A stretch of 13,586 nt of DNA from Candidatus Cloacimonadota bacterium (GTDB lineage: Bacteria; Muiribacteriota; UBA6191; JACPRK01), in NCBI GenBank assembly GCA_021772705.1, contig JAJFLN010000075.1:1-13586 (forward strand). The letters are read 5' to 3'. The notes beneath the pieces were generated by a model, which was not told the DNA's origin, ran no database searches, and saw only the letters and a list, made by a program, of their open reading frames with translations. Made by a program: the position numbers and the translations under genes. Below, in pieces: positions 7,184 through 13,586 of this stretch (its first letter is position 1; every line of letters starts with the position of its first letter).

Positions 7184-8959
7184 GTGTCCCTGGAAGACAA
7201 ACCACTGGTCGAGATGAACTGGGACCCCGTGACCCGGGTCGTGGGCAGCCTCGGCATTCATACCAAGATCGACTTCGAGAGCCGTCGCGTGGCGGAGTGC
7301 CGTGCCACCAGTTCCATCTTTCGTGGCTACAGCATCTTCATGAAGGGGAAGGACCCCAGGGACGCTCACTTCATCACTAGCCGCATCTGTGGGATCTGCG
7401 GCGATAACCACGCCACTTGCGCCAACTATGCCCAGAACATGGCCTTCGGTGTCCGTCCTCCACCCCTGGCGGAATGGATCGTCAATCTGGCCGAGGCCGC
7501 CGAGTACATGTTCGATCACAACCTGTTTCAGGACAATCTGGTTGGCGTGGACTTCTGCGAACGGATGGTCCGGGAGACGAACCCGGGAGTGTTGGCCCTT
7601 GCCGAGACAACGGAGGCCCCAGGAGCAGCGGTCCACGGCTTCGCGCGCATCGCCGATATCATGCGGTCCCTGAATCCCTTCGAGGGATCGATCTACCGGG
7701 AAGCGCTGCAGATGAGCCGCCTTGCCAGGGAGATGTACTGCCTCATGGGTGGCAGACACGCGCACCCTTCGACTCTCTATCCCGGTGGAGTGGGCACGGT
7801 TCCATCCGTCGAACTCTTCACTGATTTCCAGACAAGGCTGATGCGATACATCGACTTCGTGAAGCGGATCATTCCCCTCCACGACGACCTGTTCGACTTC
7901 TTCTACGAGGCACTCCCAGGGTATGAAGAGGTGGGTAGACGACGGGTCCTGCTCGGATGCTGGGGGACGTTCCAGAACCCAGAAGAGTGCGATTTCGATT
8001 ACAGGACCATGTCTCACTGGGGACGGGCCATGTACGTCACGCCCGGTGTCGTGGTCGACGGCAAGCTCATCACCACGGACCTGGTGGAGATCAACCTGGG
8101 AATTCGCATTCTCCTGGGGAGCTCGTTCTACGACGACTGGCAGGAGTCCGAGACCTTCGTCAAGGAAGACCCACTGGGAAATCCCGTGGACCAGCGCCAT
8201 CCATGGAACCAGAGCACCATGCCCAAGCCTCAGAAGCGGGATCTGGGAGGCAAGTACACCTGGGTCATGTCTCCCAGATGGAGGAACCCAGCCGATGGCG
8301 AACACCTGCCCCTCGACACGGGGGGCGGGCCACTTGCCCGGTTCTGGGTGACGGCTCTGGCCGGCAAGGTGGATATGGGCTACGTCAAGGCGACCGGGTC
8401 GAGCGTGGAGATCCACCTCCCCCGATCGGCCAACCACCCCGAGACTCGATTCGAGTGGAAGATTCCCAGATGGAGCAACGCCCTGGAGCGCAATCGGGCC
8501 CGCAGCTACTTTCAGGCCTACGCCGCCGCAGCAGCGCTCTACTTCCTGGATCAAGCCTTCACGGAGGTCCACGCCGGCCGAATGCGGACCAGTACGGAAT
8601 TCAAGGTGCCCGATGAGGCGATCGGATGCGGATTCCACGAGGCCGTCAGGGGAGCACTTTCCCACCACATGGTCGTGCGCCAGGGCCGCATCGCCAACTA
8701 CCACCCCTATCCCCCAACGCCCTGGAATGCCAGCCCTCGGGATTCCAATGGAGTTCCAGGTCCCTACGAGGACGCCATTCAAGGCATGCCGCTATTCGAG
8801 GAGAACGGGCCCGAGGACTTCAAGGGTATCGACATCATGCGCGCCGTTCGCAGCTTCGACCCTTGCCTGCCTTGCGGTGTCCACATGTACCTGGGTCCCG
8901 GGCGGACCCTGGAGGTCCGTCACGTGCCGGCTCTGGGCGCCCAGGTCGTGATGGGCTGA
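7184..8959 (+). CDS. hhyL: [NiFe]-hydrogenase large subunit, group 1h type
   Basis: This is the catalytic subunit carrying the Ni-Fe(CN)2CO centre. From GTG 7184 it has 591 residues. The N-terminal L1 motif is RICGICGDNH (C69, C72, H76) and the C-terminal L2 motif is DPCLPCGVH (C561, C564, H567), giving the four nickel-binding cysteines. Stretches such as STS-like SSIFRGYSIFMKGKDPRDAHF, HPSTLYPGGVGT, NLGIRILLGSS, NPVDQRHPWNQ and SHHMVVRQGRIANYHPYPPTPWNAS match what I know of group 1h HhyL and differ from membrane-bound 1d enzymes. A 24-residue tail follows H567 and should be removed by a specific endopeptidase after metal insertion; no such protease is in the window. It follows hhyS directly and is 13 bp upstream of the NifU-domain gene, whose product may help to assemble the partner subunit. 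Confidence 0.96.
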   Translation: MSLEDKPLVEMNWDPVTRVVGSLGIHTKIDFESRRVAECRATSSIFRGYSIFMKGKDPRDAHFITSRICGICGDNHATCANYAQNMAFGVRPPPLAEWIVNLAEAAEYMFDHNLFQDNLVGVDFCERMVRETNPGVLALAETTEAPGAAVHGFARIADIMRSLNPFEGSIYREALQMSRLAREMYCLMGGRHAHPSTLYPGGVGTVPSVELFTDFQTRLMRYIDFVKRIIPLHDDLFDFFYEALPGYEEVGRRRVLLGCWGTFQNPEECDFDYRTMSHWGRAMYVTPGVVVDGKLITTDLVEINLGIRILLGSSFYDDWQESETFVKEDPLGNPVDQRHPWNQSTMPKPQKRDLGGKYTWVMSPRWRNPADGEHLPLDTGGGPLARFWVTALAGKVDMGYVKATGSSVEIHLPRSANHPETRFEWKIPRWSNALERNRARSYFQAYAAAAALYFLDQAFTEVHAGRMRTSTEFKVPDEAIGCGFHEAVRGALSHHMVVRQGRIANYHPYPPTPWNASPRDSNGVPGPYEDAIQGMPLFEENGPEDFKGIDIMRAVRSFDPCLPCGVHMYLGPGRTLEVRHVPALGAQVVMG

Positions 8960-8972
8960 GGCAGGAGACCCC

Positions 8973-9464
8973 ATGGCTTCGGAACAGGAATTGAAGCTGA
9001 GGATGGAAGCGATCGAGACTCTGGTGCAGGAGCTCGATAGTCACCCGGATCCGGTTTGGCGATCCAAGGCCAGGGACCTGGTTTCGGCAATTCTCGAGAT
9101 GCACCGTGAGGCTCTCGATCGGATCCTCGATGAGGTAGGGGCAACGGACGGCCCCCAGCGCGCAAGGTTCAGTAGCGACGAGTTGATTTCGAGCGTGCTC
9201 TTGCTGCACGGGCTTCACCCTGTCCCGATGGAACAGCGCGTCATGGGAGCCCTGGAGAAAGTTCGACCCGTGCTGAGCTCTCACGGCGGAGACGTGGAGC
9301 TGATTGACATCGAATCGGGAACTGTCCGGGTCCGACTCCTCGGAGCCTGCACGGGCTGTCCGTCGTCAGAGAAAACCCTCCGATCCGTCGTGGAGTCCGC
9401 AATCGTGGAAGCGGCTCCGGATCTGCGGCACCTGGAGCTGTCCGTCGAGGGGCAGCCGCTGTGA
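8973..9464 (+). CDS. NifU C-terminal-domain protein of the hydrogenase operon
   Basis: This 163-residue protein has a helical N-terminal part (about 1-85, sequence not recognised) and a C-terminal NifU/Nfu-type domain (about 88-160), including the HGGDVELIDIESGTVRVRL strand region and the redox/cluster-binding ACTGCPSS motif (C126, C129). Nfu domains bind and transfer [4Fe-4S] clusters. Sitting directly between the large-subunit gene and a DUF5947-like gene, it is probably a dedicated Fe-S donor for the hydrogenase small subunit rather than a general housekeeping Nfu; that role is inferred from context. ATG at 8973 has a CAGGAGA ribosome-binding sequence and lies 13 bp after hhyL. The stop overlaps the next start by 4 bp (GTGA). 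Confidence 0.9.
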   Translation: MASEQELKLRMEAIETLVQELDSHPDPVWRSKARDLVSAILEMHREALDRILDEVGATDGPQRARFSSDELISSVLLLHGLHPVPMEQRVMGALEKVRPVLSSHGGDVELIDIESGTVRVRLLGACTGCPSSEKTLRSVVESAIVEAAPDLRHLELSVEGQPL

Positions 9465-10087
9465 GACCTGAGGGTCCGAAGGGCACGGCAGCCGCGGCTG
9501 CCGCCGCCTTGAGCCGGTTCAGCCGACCCGAGGCCGTGGAGCCTCGATGCGACCTCTGCAGTGGCCCCATCGGCCAGGCCCATTCCCATCTGGTCGAGAC
9601 CAGCGCCCGCCGGATTGTCTGCGGTTGCCACGCCTGTGCTCTGCTCTTTCCTTCTGGCGCGGACTCCCGCTTTCAGGCCATACCGGACCGGATCAGACCC
9701 GTGCCCGGTCTCGACCTGGCAGGGGGGCGATGGGAGGGGCTTGGCGTTCCCGTGTCGACTGCGTTCTTCCTCAAGAGCTCCGTCTCGTCGTCGGTGATCG
9801 CCTTCTATCCAGCTCCTGTTGGAGCCGTCGAGTCCACCGTACCCACCGATGCCTGGGATGTCCTGGAGCGCGAGGCCCCGTCGCTGCGGTCGTTGAAGGA
9901 GGACGTGGAGGCCCTGTTGATCGATCGTCGGACAGAAGCGGTGTGGATTGTTCCCATCGATCGCTGCTACGAGCTGGTCGGGCGGATCCGGAAGGTTTGG
10001 CAGGGGATCTCTGGCGGACCGGACATCGAAGGCGCCGTGTCCGAGTTCCTTGCAGTCGTCAGGAAGGAAGCCAGCGTTGACCGCTGA
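9461..10087 (+). CDS. DUF5947-like hydrogenase-associated protein
   Basis: The GTG start overlaps the end of the NifU-domain gene (GTGA), giving 208 residues. An Ala-rich start leads into a cysteine-rich segment, C30-x2-C33 (CDLC), and C54-x-C56-x2-C59 (CGCHAC), which could bind a metal ion. Downstream are the segments YPAPVGAVESTVPTDAW, DVEALLIDR and IVPIDRCYELVGRIRKVW with SGG. This pattern agrees with my memory of DUF5947 proteins, which occur in group 1h hydrogenase operons. Its function is not established. Position argues for a role in assembly of the hydrogenase, or as a small redox or metal partner. It shows no signal peptide or membrane segment. The family name is from memory and should be treated as probable. 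Confidence 0.8.
   Translation: MRPEGPKGTAAAAAAALSRFSRPEAVEPRCDLCSGPIGQAHSHLVETSARRIVCGCHACALLFPSGADSRFQAIPDRIRPVPGLDLAGGRWEGLGVPVSTAFFLKSSVSSSVIAFYPAPVGAVESTVPTDAWDVLEREAPSLRSLKEDVEALLIDRRTEAVWIVPIDRCYELVGRIRKVWQGISGGPDIEGAVSEFLAVVRKEASVDR
10061..10068 (+). promoter_or_regulatory. Ribosome-binding site supporting a TTG start at 10077
   Basis: AGGAAGGA ends 8 bases before TTG at 10077, inside the end of the DUF5947-like gene. It supports starting the next gene here instead of at the much earlier ATG (9948), which would add 43 residues of shadow-frame sequence. Confidence 0.6.
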
Positions 10088-10613
10088 CTCACTGGATCGT
10101 CTGGCCAGGACCCTGCTGTACGAAGGCTACCTTCTCTATCCCTATACGTCCGGGGCTCTCAAGAATCGCAGCCGGTGGACCATGGGCAGCATCTATCCTG
10201 TCGCCTGCTGCGAAGCGGGCAGGGATGCCTCCGGGGAGTCGAGCCACGTCAGCACCGAGATACTGGTTGCCTGCCAGGGACAGGGCGAGGTCGAAGGTCA
10301 GTTGAGATTCCTTCAGACAGTCTCTCCCGACGGACCCGGAGGCTGCCCGGAGGCCGTCGAACGTACCATCCCCTTGCCTCCGGTTCCGATCGGCGAGGGG
10401 TCCGAAACACGACGCTCCATCCGGTTTGATACGCCCTGCGAGAGGCTGTTAGTTAGAGGGAGCGAAGTGGAACTGAAGGTTCTGACCGGGCGACTGACCG
10501 TGGCGGTCAATCAGCTGGAGCCGGTTCAGGCGGCTGTTGAGCCCGCCGTGGAAGTGGTGTGTGGCCTGGTCCAGGAGTGGACCGCAGGAGGGCGATGCAC
10601 GAACTCGGACTGA
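10077..10613 (+). CDS. Conserved hydrogenase-operon protein of unknown function (LLYEGYLLYPY)
   Basis: From TTG 10077 the product has 178 residues and starts LTADSLDRLARTLLYEGYLLYPYT, followed by SGALKNRSRWTMGSIYPVA. I recall similar 'LLYEGY..YPY' N-termini in uncharacterised proteins of actinobacterial-type hydrogenase operons, some of which are much longer; this may be a short form. The rest contains beta-rich sequence (EILVACQGQGEVEGQLRFLQ, SIRFDTPCERLLVRGSEVELKVL) and ends near TAGGRCTNSD. There is no obvious catalytic motif, membrane segment or signal. It overlaps the upstream gene by 11 bp and hypA by 19 bp, so it is translated as part of the operon. Strong embedding between two gene groups needed for hydrogenase maturation suggests an assembly role; no function can be stated. 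Confidence 0.8.
   Translation: MTADSLDRLARTLLYEGYLLYPYTSGALKNRSRWTMGSIYPVACCEAGRDASGESSHVSTEILVACQGQGEVEGQLRFLQTVSPDGPGGCPEAVERTIPLPPVPIGEGSETRRSIRFDTPCERLLVRGSEVELKVLTGRLTVAVNQLEPVQAAVEPAVEVVCGLVQEWTAGGRCTNSD
10586..10591 (+). promoter_or_regulatory. Ribosome-binding site of hypA
   Basis: AGGAGG lies 3 bases before ATG 10595, within the end of the preceding gene. It confirms the MHELGL start of HypA over the in-frame GTG at 10559. Confidence 0.6.
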
Positions 10614-10924
10614 CTCAGGAGGTGATCGAGATAGCCTGTCGAAAGTGCGAAGGCGCCCGTGTACGGCGCGTGGTGCTGGAAGTGGGGCTTCTGACGGCCG
10701 TATTGCCCGATGCCATGCTGTTCTGTTTCGACCTCTGCGCCGAGGGCACGCCACTGGAGGGCGCGAAGCTCGACATACGGCAGGTTCCGGGGAAGGCCCG
10801 CTGCCGGAAGTGCTCGAAGGATTTGACCCTGGAGCAGCCATTTGGTAACTGTCCCTGCGGCAGCCTGGATCTGGAGTGGTTGAGCGGCCAGGAGCTGCGA
10901 ATCGTGGAACTGGAGGTGGTCTGA
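10595..10924 (+). CDS. hypA: Hydrogenase nickel-insertion protein HypA
   Basis: HypA binds nickel and, with HypB, delivers it to the hydrogenase large subunit. The 109-residue product begins MHELGLTQEV, with the nickel ligand H2 right after the initiator; this fixes the start at 10595. The structural zinc site is C70-x2-C73 (CRKC) plus C86-P-C88 (NCPCGS). The second pair is C-x-C, whereas the classic E. coli type is C-x2-C; the CPCGS form is, as I recall, also seen in other HypA proteins. The C-terminal segment DLEWLSGQELRIVELEV is typical. The gene overlaps the upstream hypothetical gene by 19 bp and is 2 bp from hypB. Confidence 0.95.
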   Translation: MHELGLTQEVIEIACRKCEGARVRRVVLEVGLLTAVLPDAMLFCFDLCAEGTPLEGAKLDIRQVPGKARCRKCSKDLTLEQPFGNCPCGSLDLEWLSGQELRIVELEVV

Positions 10925-10926
10925 CA

Positions 10927-11700
10927 GTGTGCCAAACATGCGGCTGTACCCCGATCCCGGGGCTGGAAGAATCTGACCGAGAAGGTCACGATCACAAGCA
11001 CCACGGCGAGTCCCACTCTCACGGTGGCGACTCCCATGGACACAGTGACTCCAGGATGATCCAGCTCCAGGCAAATCTGCTGGAAAAGAATGATGCCCTG
11101 GCAGCCGAGAACCGGGAGTGGCTTGCGACACGCAAGGTCCTGGCCATCAATCTGGTGAGTTCCCCCGGGTCGGGCAAGACGACCCTGCTGGAGAGGACGA
11201 TTCGTGGCCTGGCCGGAAAGGTGTCCATCTCGGTCATCGAGGGTGACCAGGCAACGGAGAGAGACGCGGAACGGATCCGGGCTGCCGGAGCCCGGGCAGT
11301 CCAGGTCAACACCGGGGCCGGTTGCCATCTGGACGCACACATGGTGACTCACGCCCTGAGAGAGCTGGACCCTCCGCCAGGGTCCCTTCTGGCTATCGAG
11401 AACGTGGGTAATCTGGTCTGCCCGGCCCTGTTCGACCTCGGAGAGCGGCTGAAAGTGATCGTCGCCAGCGTCACGGAGGGAGACGACAAGCCCGAGAAGT
11501 ATCCACATATGTTCCGTGCCGGGGGCCTGGTGTTGCTGAACAAGGTAGATCTCCTGCCCCATCTGTCCTTCGATCCTCAGCGGTTCACGGCGATGGCGCA
11601 GCGTACAAATCCCGAGTTGCCGATACTTCCCATTTCCGCCACCGCCGGGGATGGGCTCGATGCCTGGTATTCCTGGTTGCAGGGCCAGATGGCAGCATGA
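10927..11700 (+). CDS. hypB: Hydrogenase nickel GTPase HypB
   Basis: HypB is the SIMIBI-class GTPase that powers nickel delivery to the large subunit. GTG at 10927 is chosen because it places the high-affinity nickel motif CxxCGC (C2, C5, C7) at the N-terminus, with GGAGGTGG 7 bases upstream (10912-10919). The 257-residue product then has a His-rich stretch (eight His between about residues 20 and 40) that can store nickel, the Walker A motif SPGSGKTT (K84), EGDQATERDAERI, NTGAGCHLD (metal- and nucleotide-linked switch region), ENVGNLVCPA, and the guanine-binding NKVD (N205-D208). Having both the CxxCGC start and the His-rich region is common but not universal. The stop overlaps the next gene's start (ATGA). 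Confidence 0.96.
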   Translation: MCQTCGCTPIPGLEESDREGHDHKHHGESHSHGGDSHGHSDSRMIQLQANLLEKNDALAAENREWLATRKVLAINLVSSPGSGKTTLLERTIRGLAGKVSISVIEGDQATERDAERIRAAGARAVQVNTGAGCHLDAHMVTHALRELDPPPGSLLAIENVGNLVCPALFDLGERLKVIVASVTEGDDKPEKYPHMFRAGGLVLLNKVDLLPHLSFDPQRFTAMAQRTNPELPILPISATAGDGLDAWYSWLQGQMAA

Positions 11701-13247
11701 CGCAAAGGGAACTGGACGATGAACCGCCCCGGCCGTTAGATGCGGAGCGCATCACCCGGGAGTTCGGATTCGCCTCCATCGATGAGGCCAGGAAGGCCCT
11801 GGAAGACATGGCCCTGGTCGCGGCCTCAGGAAATCCGTCACCCGGGGCAGGGTCCAGAGTGGAAGACTCGGTCCCCGAGGAAGAGCACGGATCGGCCGGG
11901 ACCGTCGTTCTCCTCGATTCCGAATTCGTCATTCGCGCTTTCAATGACGATGGAGCGAGGCTATTTGGTGTCCGGACCAGCAGTGTCCTCGGCAAGCCGG
12001 CCAGTACCCTGTTCCGGGCCACGGGGGGGGGGCAGCCGTTCATGCTGACTCGCTCCGCCGACAGCCGGGACACAATCTCCCCGGGGCAAGACCTCATGGG
12101 TGTCCGTTCCGACGGCAGTACGTTTCCTGTTGCGCTGATAAGCTCTTCGTTGGTGACGGATTCCGGTGTGCGGTACATGGTCCAGGTGCGTGATGCTGAC
12201 GTGTTGCGGCGCGATCGAGCCCGTCGGCGCGGAGTGCTGGATCGGTTTCGAAGTCTGGTCGAGCAGGTTCCCGCCATAACCTTCATGGGGTCCCTGATCG
12301 AGGATCGGCCAGAATTCTATGTCAGCCCGCAGATCGAGGGTATGCTCGGTTTCTCGGCCGAGGAGTGGCTCGGCAATCCATTTCTATGGTTCAACCAGAT
12401 TCACCCCGATGACCGGGATCGATGGAACAGGGAGTTCACCGCAGGATGCATCTCGGGAGGTCCGTTCCGCAGCGAGTTTCGCGCCCTGGCCCGCAACGGG
12501 GAGACTGTCTGGATTCGCGGAGAGGGTCGAGTCGTGAGGGACGCCATGGGGCTCCCCGTGTTGATCCAGGGCATCGCCTTCGACATCACGGAAGCAAAGA
12601 ATGCCGAGAACAAGATCAGGGTGTCCTTGAACGAGAAGGTGGTGCTCTTGAAGGAAGTGCATCACCGGGTCAAGAACAACCTGCAGGTCATCTCCAGCTT
12701 GCTGAAGCTCCAGTCCTTGAAGGTGCGGGACCCGGAATCTCTGGCGATGTTCAGAGAGAGTCAGGACAGAATCCGCTCCCTCGCCGTGCTGCATGAGAAG
12801 CTCTATCAATCGGACAACATGGCGTCTGTGGATTTCACTGAGTACGTGAAGAGCATCAGCAAACTCCTGATGCGCTCCTACAGTGAAGCTGCCGGCAAGA
12901 TTCGCCTCGTCCTGGATGTGGATCACGTCCAGCTGGGACTCGACACGGCTGTGCCCTGTGGCCTGATCCTGAATGAATTGATGACCAACAGCTTGAAGTA
13001 TGCCTTTCCCGGAGAGCACCGGGGAGAACTCCGGGTCGGCTTGAAGAAGGTCGAAGGGGGCCTGGAACTCCGTGTGTCCGACACAGGGGTCGGCTTACCT
13101 GAGGACTTCGATCTCGCCCGCACTCGCTCCCTTGGGATGAGGTTGGTTCACACACTCTCGGGTCAACTGGGAGGCACTCCGGAGCTATCTCCTCAGCCGG
13201 GCACCAGCTTTCGGATGGTCTTCCAGCCAAAGGAGTCGACACCTTGA
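11697..13247 (+). CDS. PAS-PAS sensor histidine kinase (HisKA_2 type)
   Basis: This 516-residue soluble sensor kinase starts at ATG 11697, overlapping hypB (ATGA). After an unrecognised N-terminus (about 1-65) come a first PAS-like region (about 68-170: TVVLLDSEFVIRAFNDDGARLFG), a second PAS with a PAC motif (about 185-300: FYVSPQIEGMLGFSAEEWL, HPDDRDRW, GIAFDITEAKNAE), a HisKA_2 domain with H322/H323 in EVHHRVKNNLQVISSLLKLQ, and a HATPase_c domain (LNELMTNSLKYAF near 426, DTGVGLPED near 462). There is no transmembrane helix, so it should sense a cytoplasmic signal such as redox state, oxygen or a ligand of the PAS domains. A ten-G run lies at 12023-12032 in the first PAS region. It is coupled to a receiver gene downstream, so the two probably form a phosphorelay. 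Control of H2 uptake is inferred from operon position. Confidence 0.93.
   Translation: MTQRELDDEPPRPLDAERITREFGFASIDEARKALEDMALVAASGNPSPGAGSRVEDSVPEEEHGSAGTVVLLDSEFVIRAFNDDGARLFGVRTSSVLGKPASTLFRATGGGQPFMLTRSADSRDTISPGQDLMGVRSDGSTFPVALISSSLVTDSGVRYMVQVRDADVLRRDRARRRGVLDRFRSLVEQVPAITFMGSLIEDRPEFYVSPQIEGMLGFSAEEWLGNPFLWFNQIHPDDRDRWNREFTAGCISGGPFRSEFRALARNGETVWIRGEGRVVRDAMGLPVLIQGIAFDITEAKNAENKIRVSLNEKVVLLKEVHHRVKNNLQVISSLLKLQSLKVRDPESLAMFRESQDRIRSLAVLHEKLYQSDNMASVDFTEYVKSISKLLMRSYSEAAGKIRLVLDVDHVQLGLDTAVPCGLILNELMTNSLKYAFPGEHRGELRVGLKKVEGGLELRVSDTGVGLPEDFDLARTRSLGMRLVHTLSGQLGGTPELSPQPGTSFRMVFQPKESTP
12023..12032 (+). repeat. Homopolymeric run of ten G within the PAS kinase gene
   Basis: The run spans the last base of a Thr codon and three Gly codons (RATGGGQ, around residues 107-113). 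A change of one base by slippage would shift the frame ahead of the kinase domains and inactivate the protein. I see no other G or C run of this length in the window. It could equally be a sequencing or assembly hot spot. Confidence 0.85.
13229..13235 (+). promoter_or_regulatory. Ribosome-binding site of the downstream receiver gene
   Basis: AAAGGAG lies 8 bases before TTG 13244, which itself overlaps the kinase stop (TTGA). It supports the TTG start. Confidence 0.55.
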
Positions 13248-13586
13248 GTGCGGCCGGCGCTTCGATCCTGATCGTCGAGGACGAGACCATCGTGACCATG
13301 GACCTGGAGGACTCCCTGGAGTCCTTGGGGTACGGCGTGGCCGGAGTGTGCCACCGGGGAGAAGACGCTGTCCTCCAGGCTGCAGAGCTGCAGCCGGACC
13401 TGATCTTGATGGACATCCAGCTGGCTGGCGAACTGAATGGAATCGACGCAGCGCTCCAGATCCGCCGGCAGCAGGAGGTCCCGATCGTCTTTCTGACGGC
13501 GAACACTGACGAGTCGACTCTTCAGCAAGCCAAGCAGGCACGGCCCAACGGCTTCTTGATGAAGCCTTTTGAGAACCGGGACCTGC
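13244..13586 (+). CDS. Response-regulator receiver protein, 3'-truncated by the window edge
   Basis: From TTG 13244 the frame stays open to the edge, giving 114 residues of a receiver domain. Acidic residues E12 and D13 begin the fold (ILIVEDE), D57 in LILMDIQLAG is the phospho-acceptor, and the LTAN and MKPF motifs supply the conserved Thr and Lys. The short linker 'GELNGIDAA' after the phospho-acceptor and the form LMDIQL are typical of receivers paired with HisKA_2 kinases. The output domain, if any, lies outside the window, so it may be a DNA-binding or RNA-binding regulator, a second kinase or a stand-alone receiver. The TTGA overlap with the kinase gene makes a cognate pair very likely. 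Confidence 0.9.
   Translation, partial: MSAAGASILIVEDETIVTMDLEDSLESLGYGVAGVCHRGEDAVLQAAELQPDLILMDIQLAGELNGIDAALQIRRQQEVPIVFLTANTDESTLQQAKQARPNGFLMKPFENRDL

Noticed and set aside
6980..8782. A 600-codon open frame on the minus strand opposite hhyL
   Set aside because: It is the shadow of a GC-rich gene: the plus-strand frame encodes an unmistakable hydrogenase large subunit and the antisense product shows no family motif.

Overview
This window is a GC-rich bacterial locus for one [NiFe]-hydrogenase and nearly all of its pleiotropic maturation machinery. The structural subunits look like the group 1h ('actinobacterial-type', formerly group 5) enzymes, named hhyS and hhyL. This class is known for oxygen-tolerant, high-affinity uptake of trace H2 in aerobic soil and other heterotrophic or mixotrophic bacteria. 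The assignment rests on the small-subunit motif LSCDGD, in which Asp replaces one proximal-cluster cysteine, on the absence of a Tat signal or C-terminal membrane anchor, and on neighbouring NifU-domain and DUF5947-type genes that I associate with 1h operons. The phylum cannot be fixed from sequence alone. The class is spread over Actinobacteria, Acidobacteria, Chloroflexi, Planctomycetes and other phyla, and nothing here is decisive.

Layout, left to right: (1) hypF (5' end outside the window) overlapping hypE, on the plus strand; (2) a minus-strand receiver-histidine kinase hybrid whose 3' end overlaps the end of hypE by 41 bp; (3) a divergent intergenic region of about 150 bp; (4) a long plus-strand run hypC-hypD-hhyS-hhyL-nifU-like-DUF5947-like-conserved hypothetical-hypA-hypB; (5) directly coupled to hypB by an ATGA overlap, a PAS/PAS HisKA_2 histidine kinase, followed by a TTGA-coupled receiver protein that runs off the right edge. 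Most junctions are 1-19 bp overlaps, so genes 4-5 look like one transcription unit. The only larger gap, about 100 bp, lies between hypD and hhyS, just after a palindromic REP-like repeat that encodes much of a long C-terminal tail on HypD.

How the genes work together: HypF and HypE make the cyanide ligand (HypE ends in the PRIC acceptor cysteine). HypC and HypD hold the Fe(CN)2CO unit and deliver it to pre-HhyL. HypA and HypB (the latter with both a CxxCGC start and a His-rich stretch) insert nickel. The NifU-domain protein probably supports Fe-S cluster assembly for HhyS, and the DUF5947-like and LLYEGY-type proteins are probably subtype-specific assembly or electron-transfer factors. HhyL keeps a 24-residue tail after its DPCxxCxxH motif, so a processing protease is expected, but none is encoded here. 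Two sets of signalling proteins are interleaved with the operon, suggesting dedicated control of H2 uptake. A run of ten G in the first sensory region of the PAS kinase is a possible on/off switch.

No RNA gene, CRISPR array, insertion sequence or origin was seen. There is no stretch over 300 bases without a gene.
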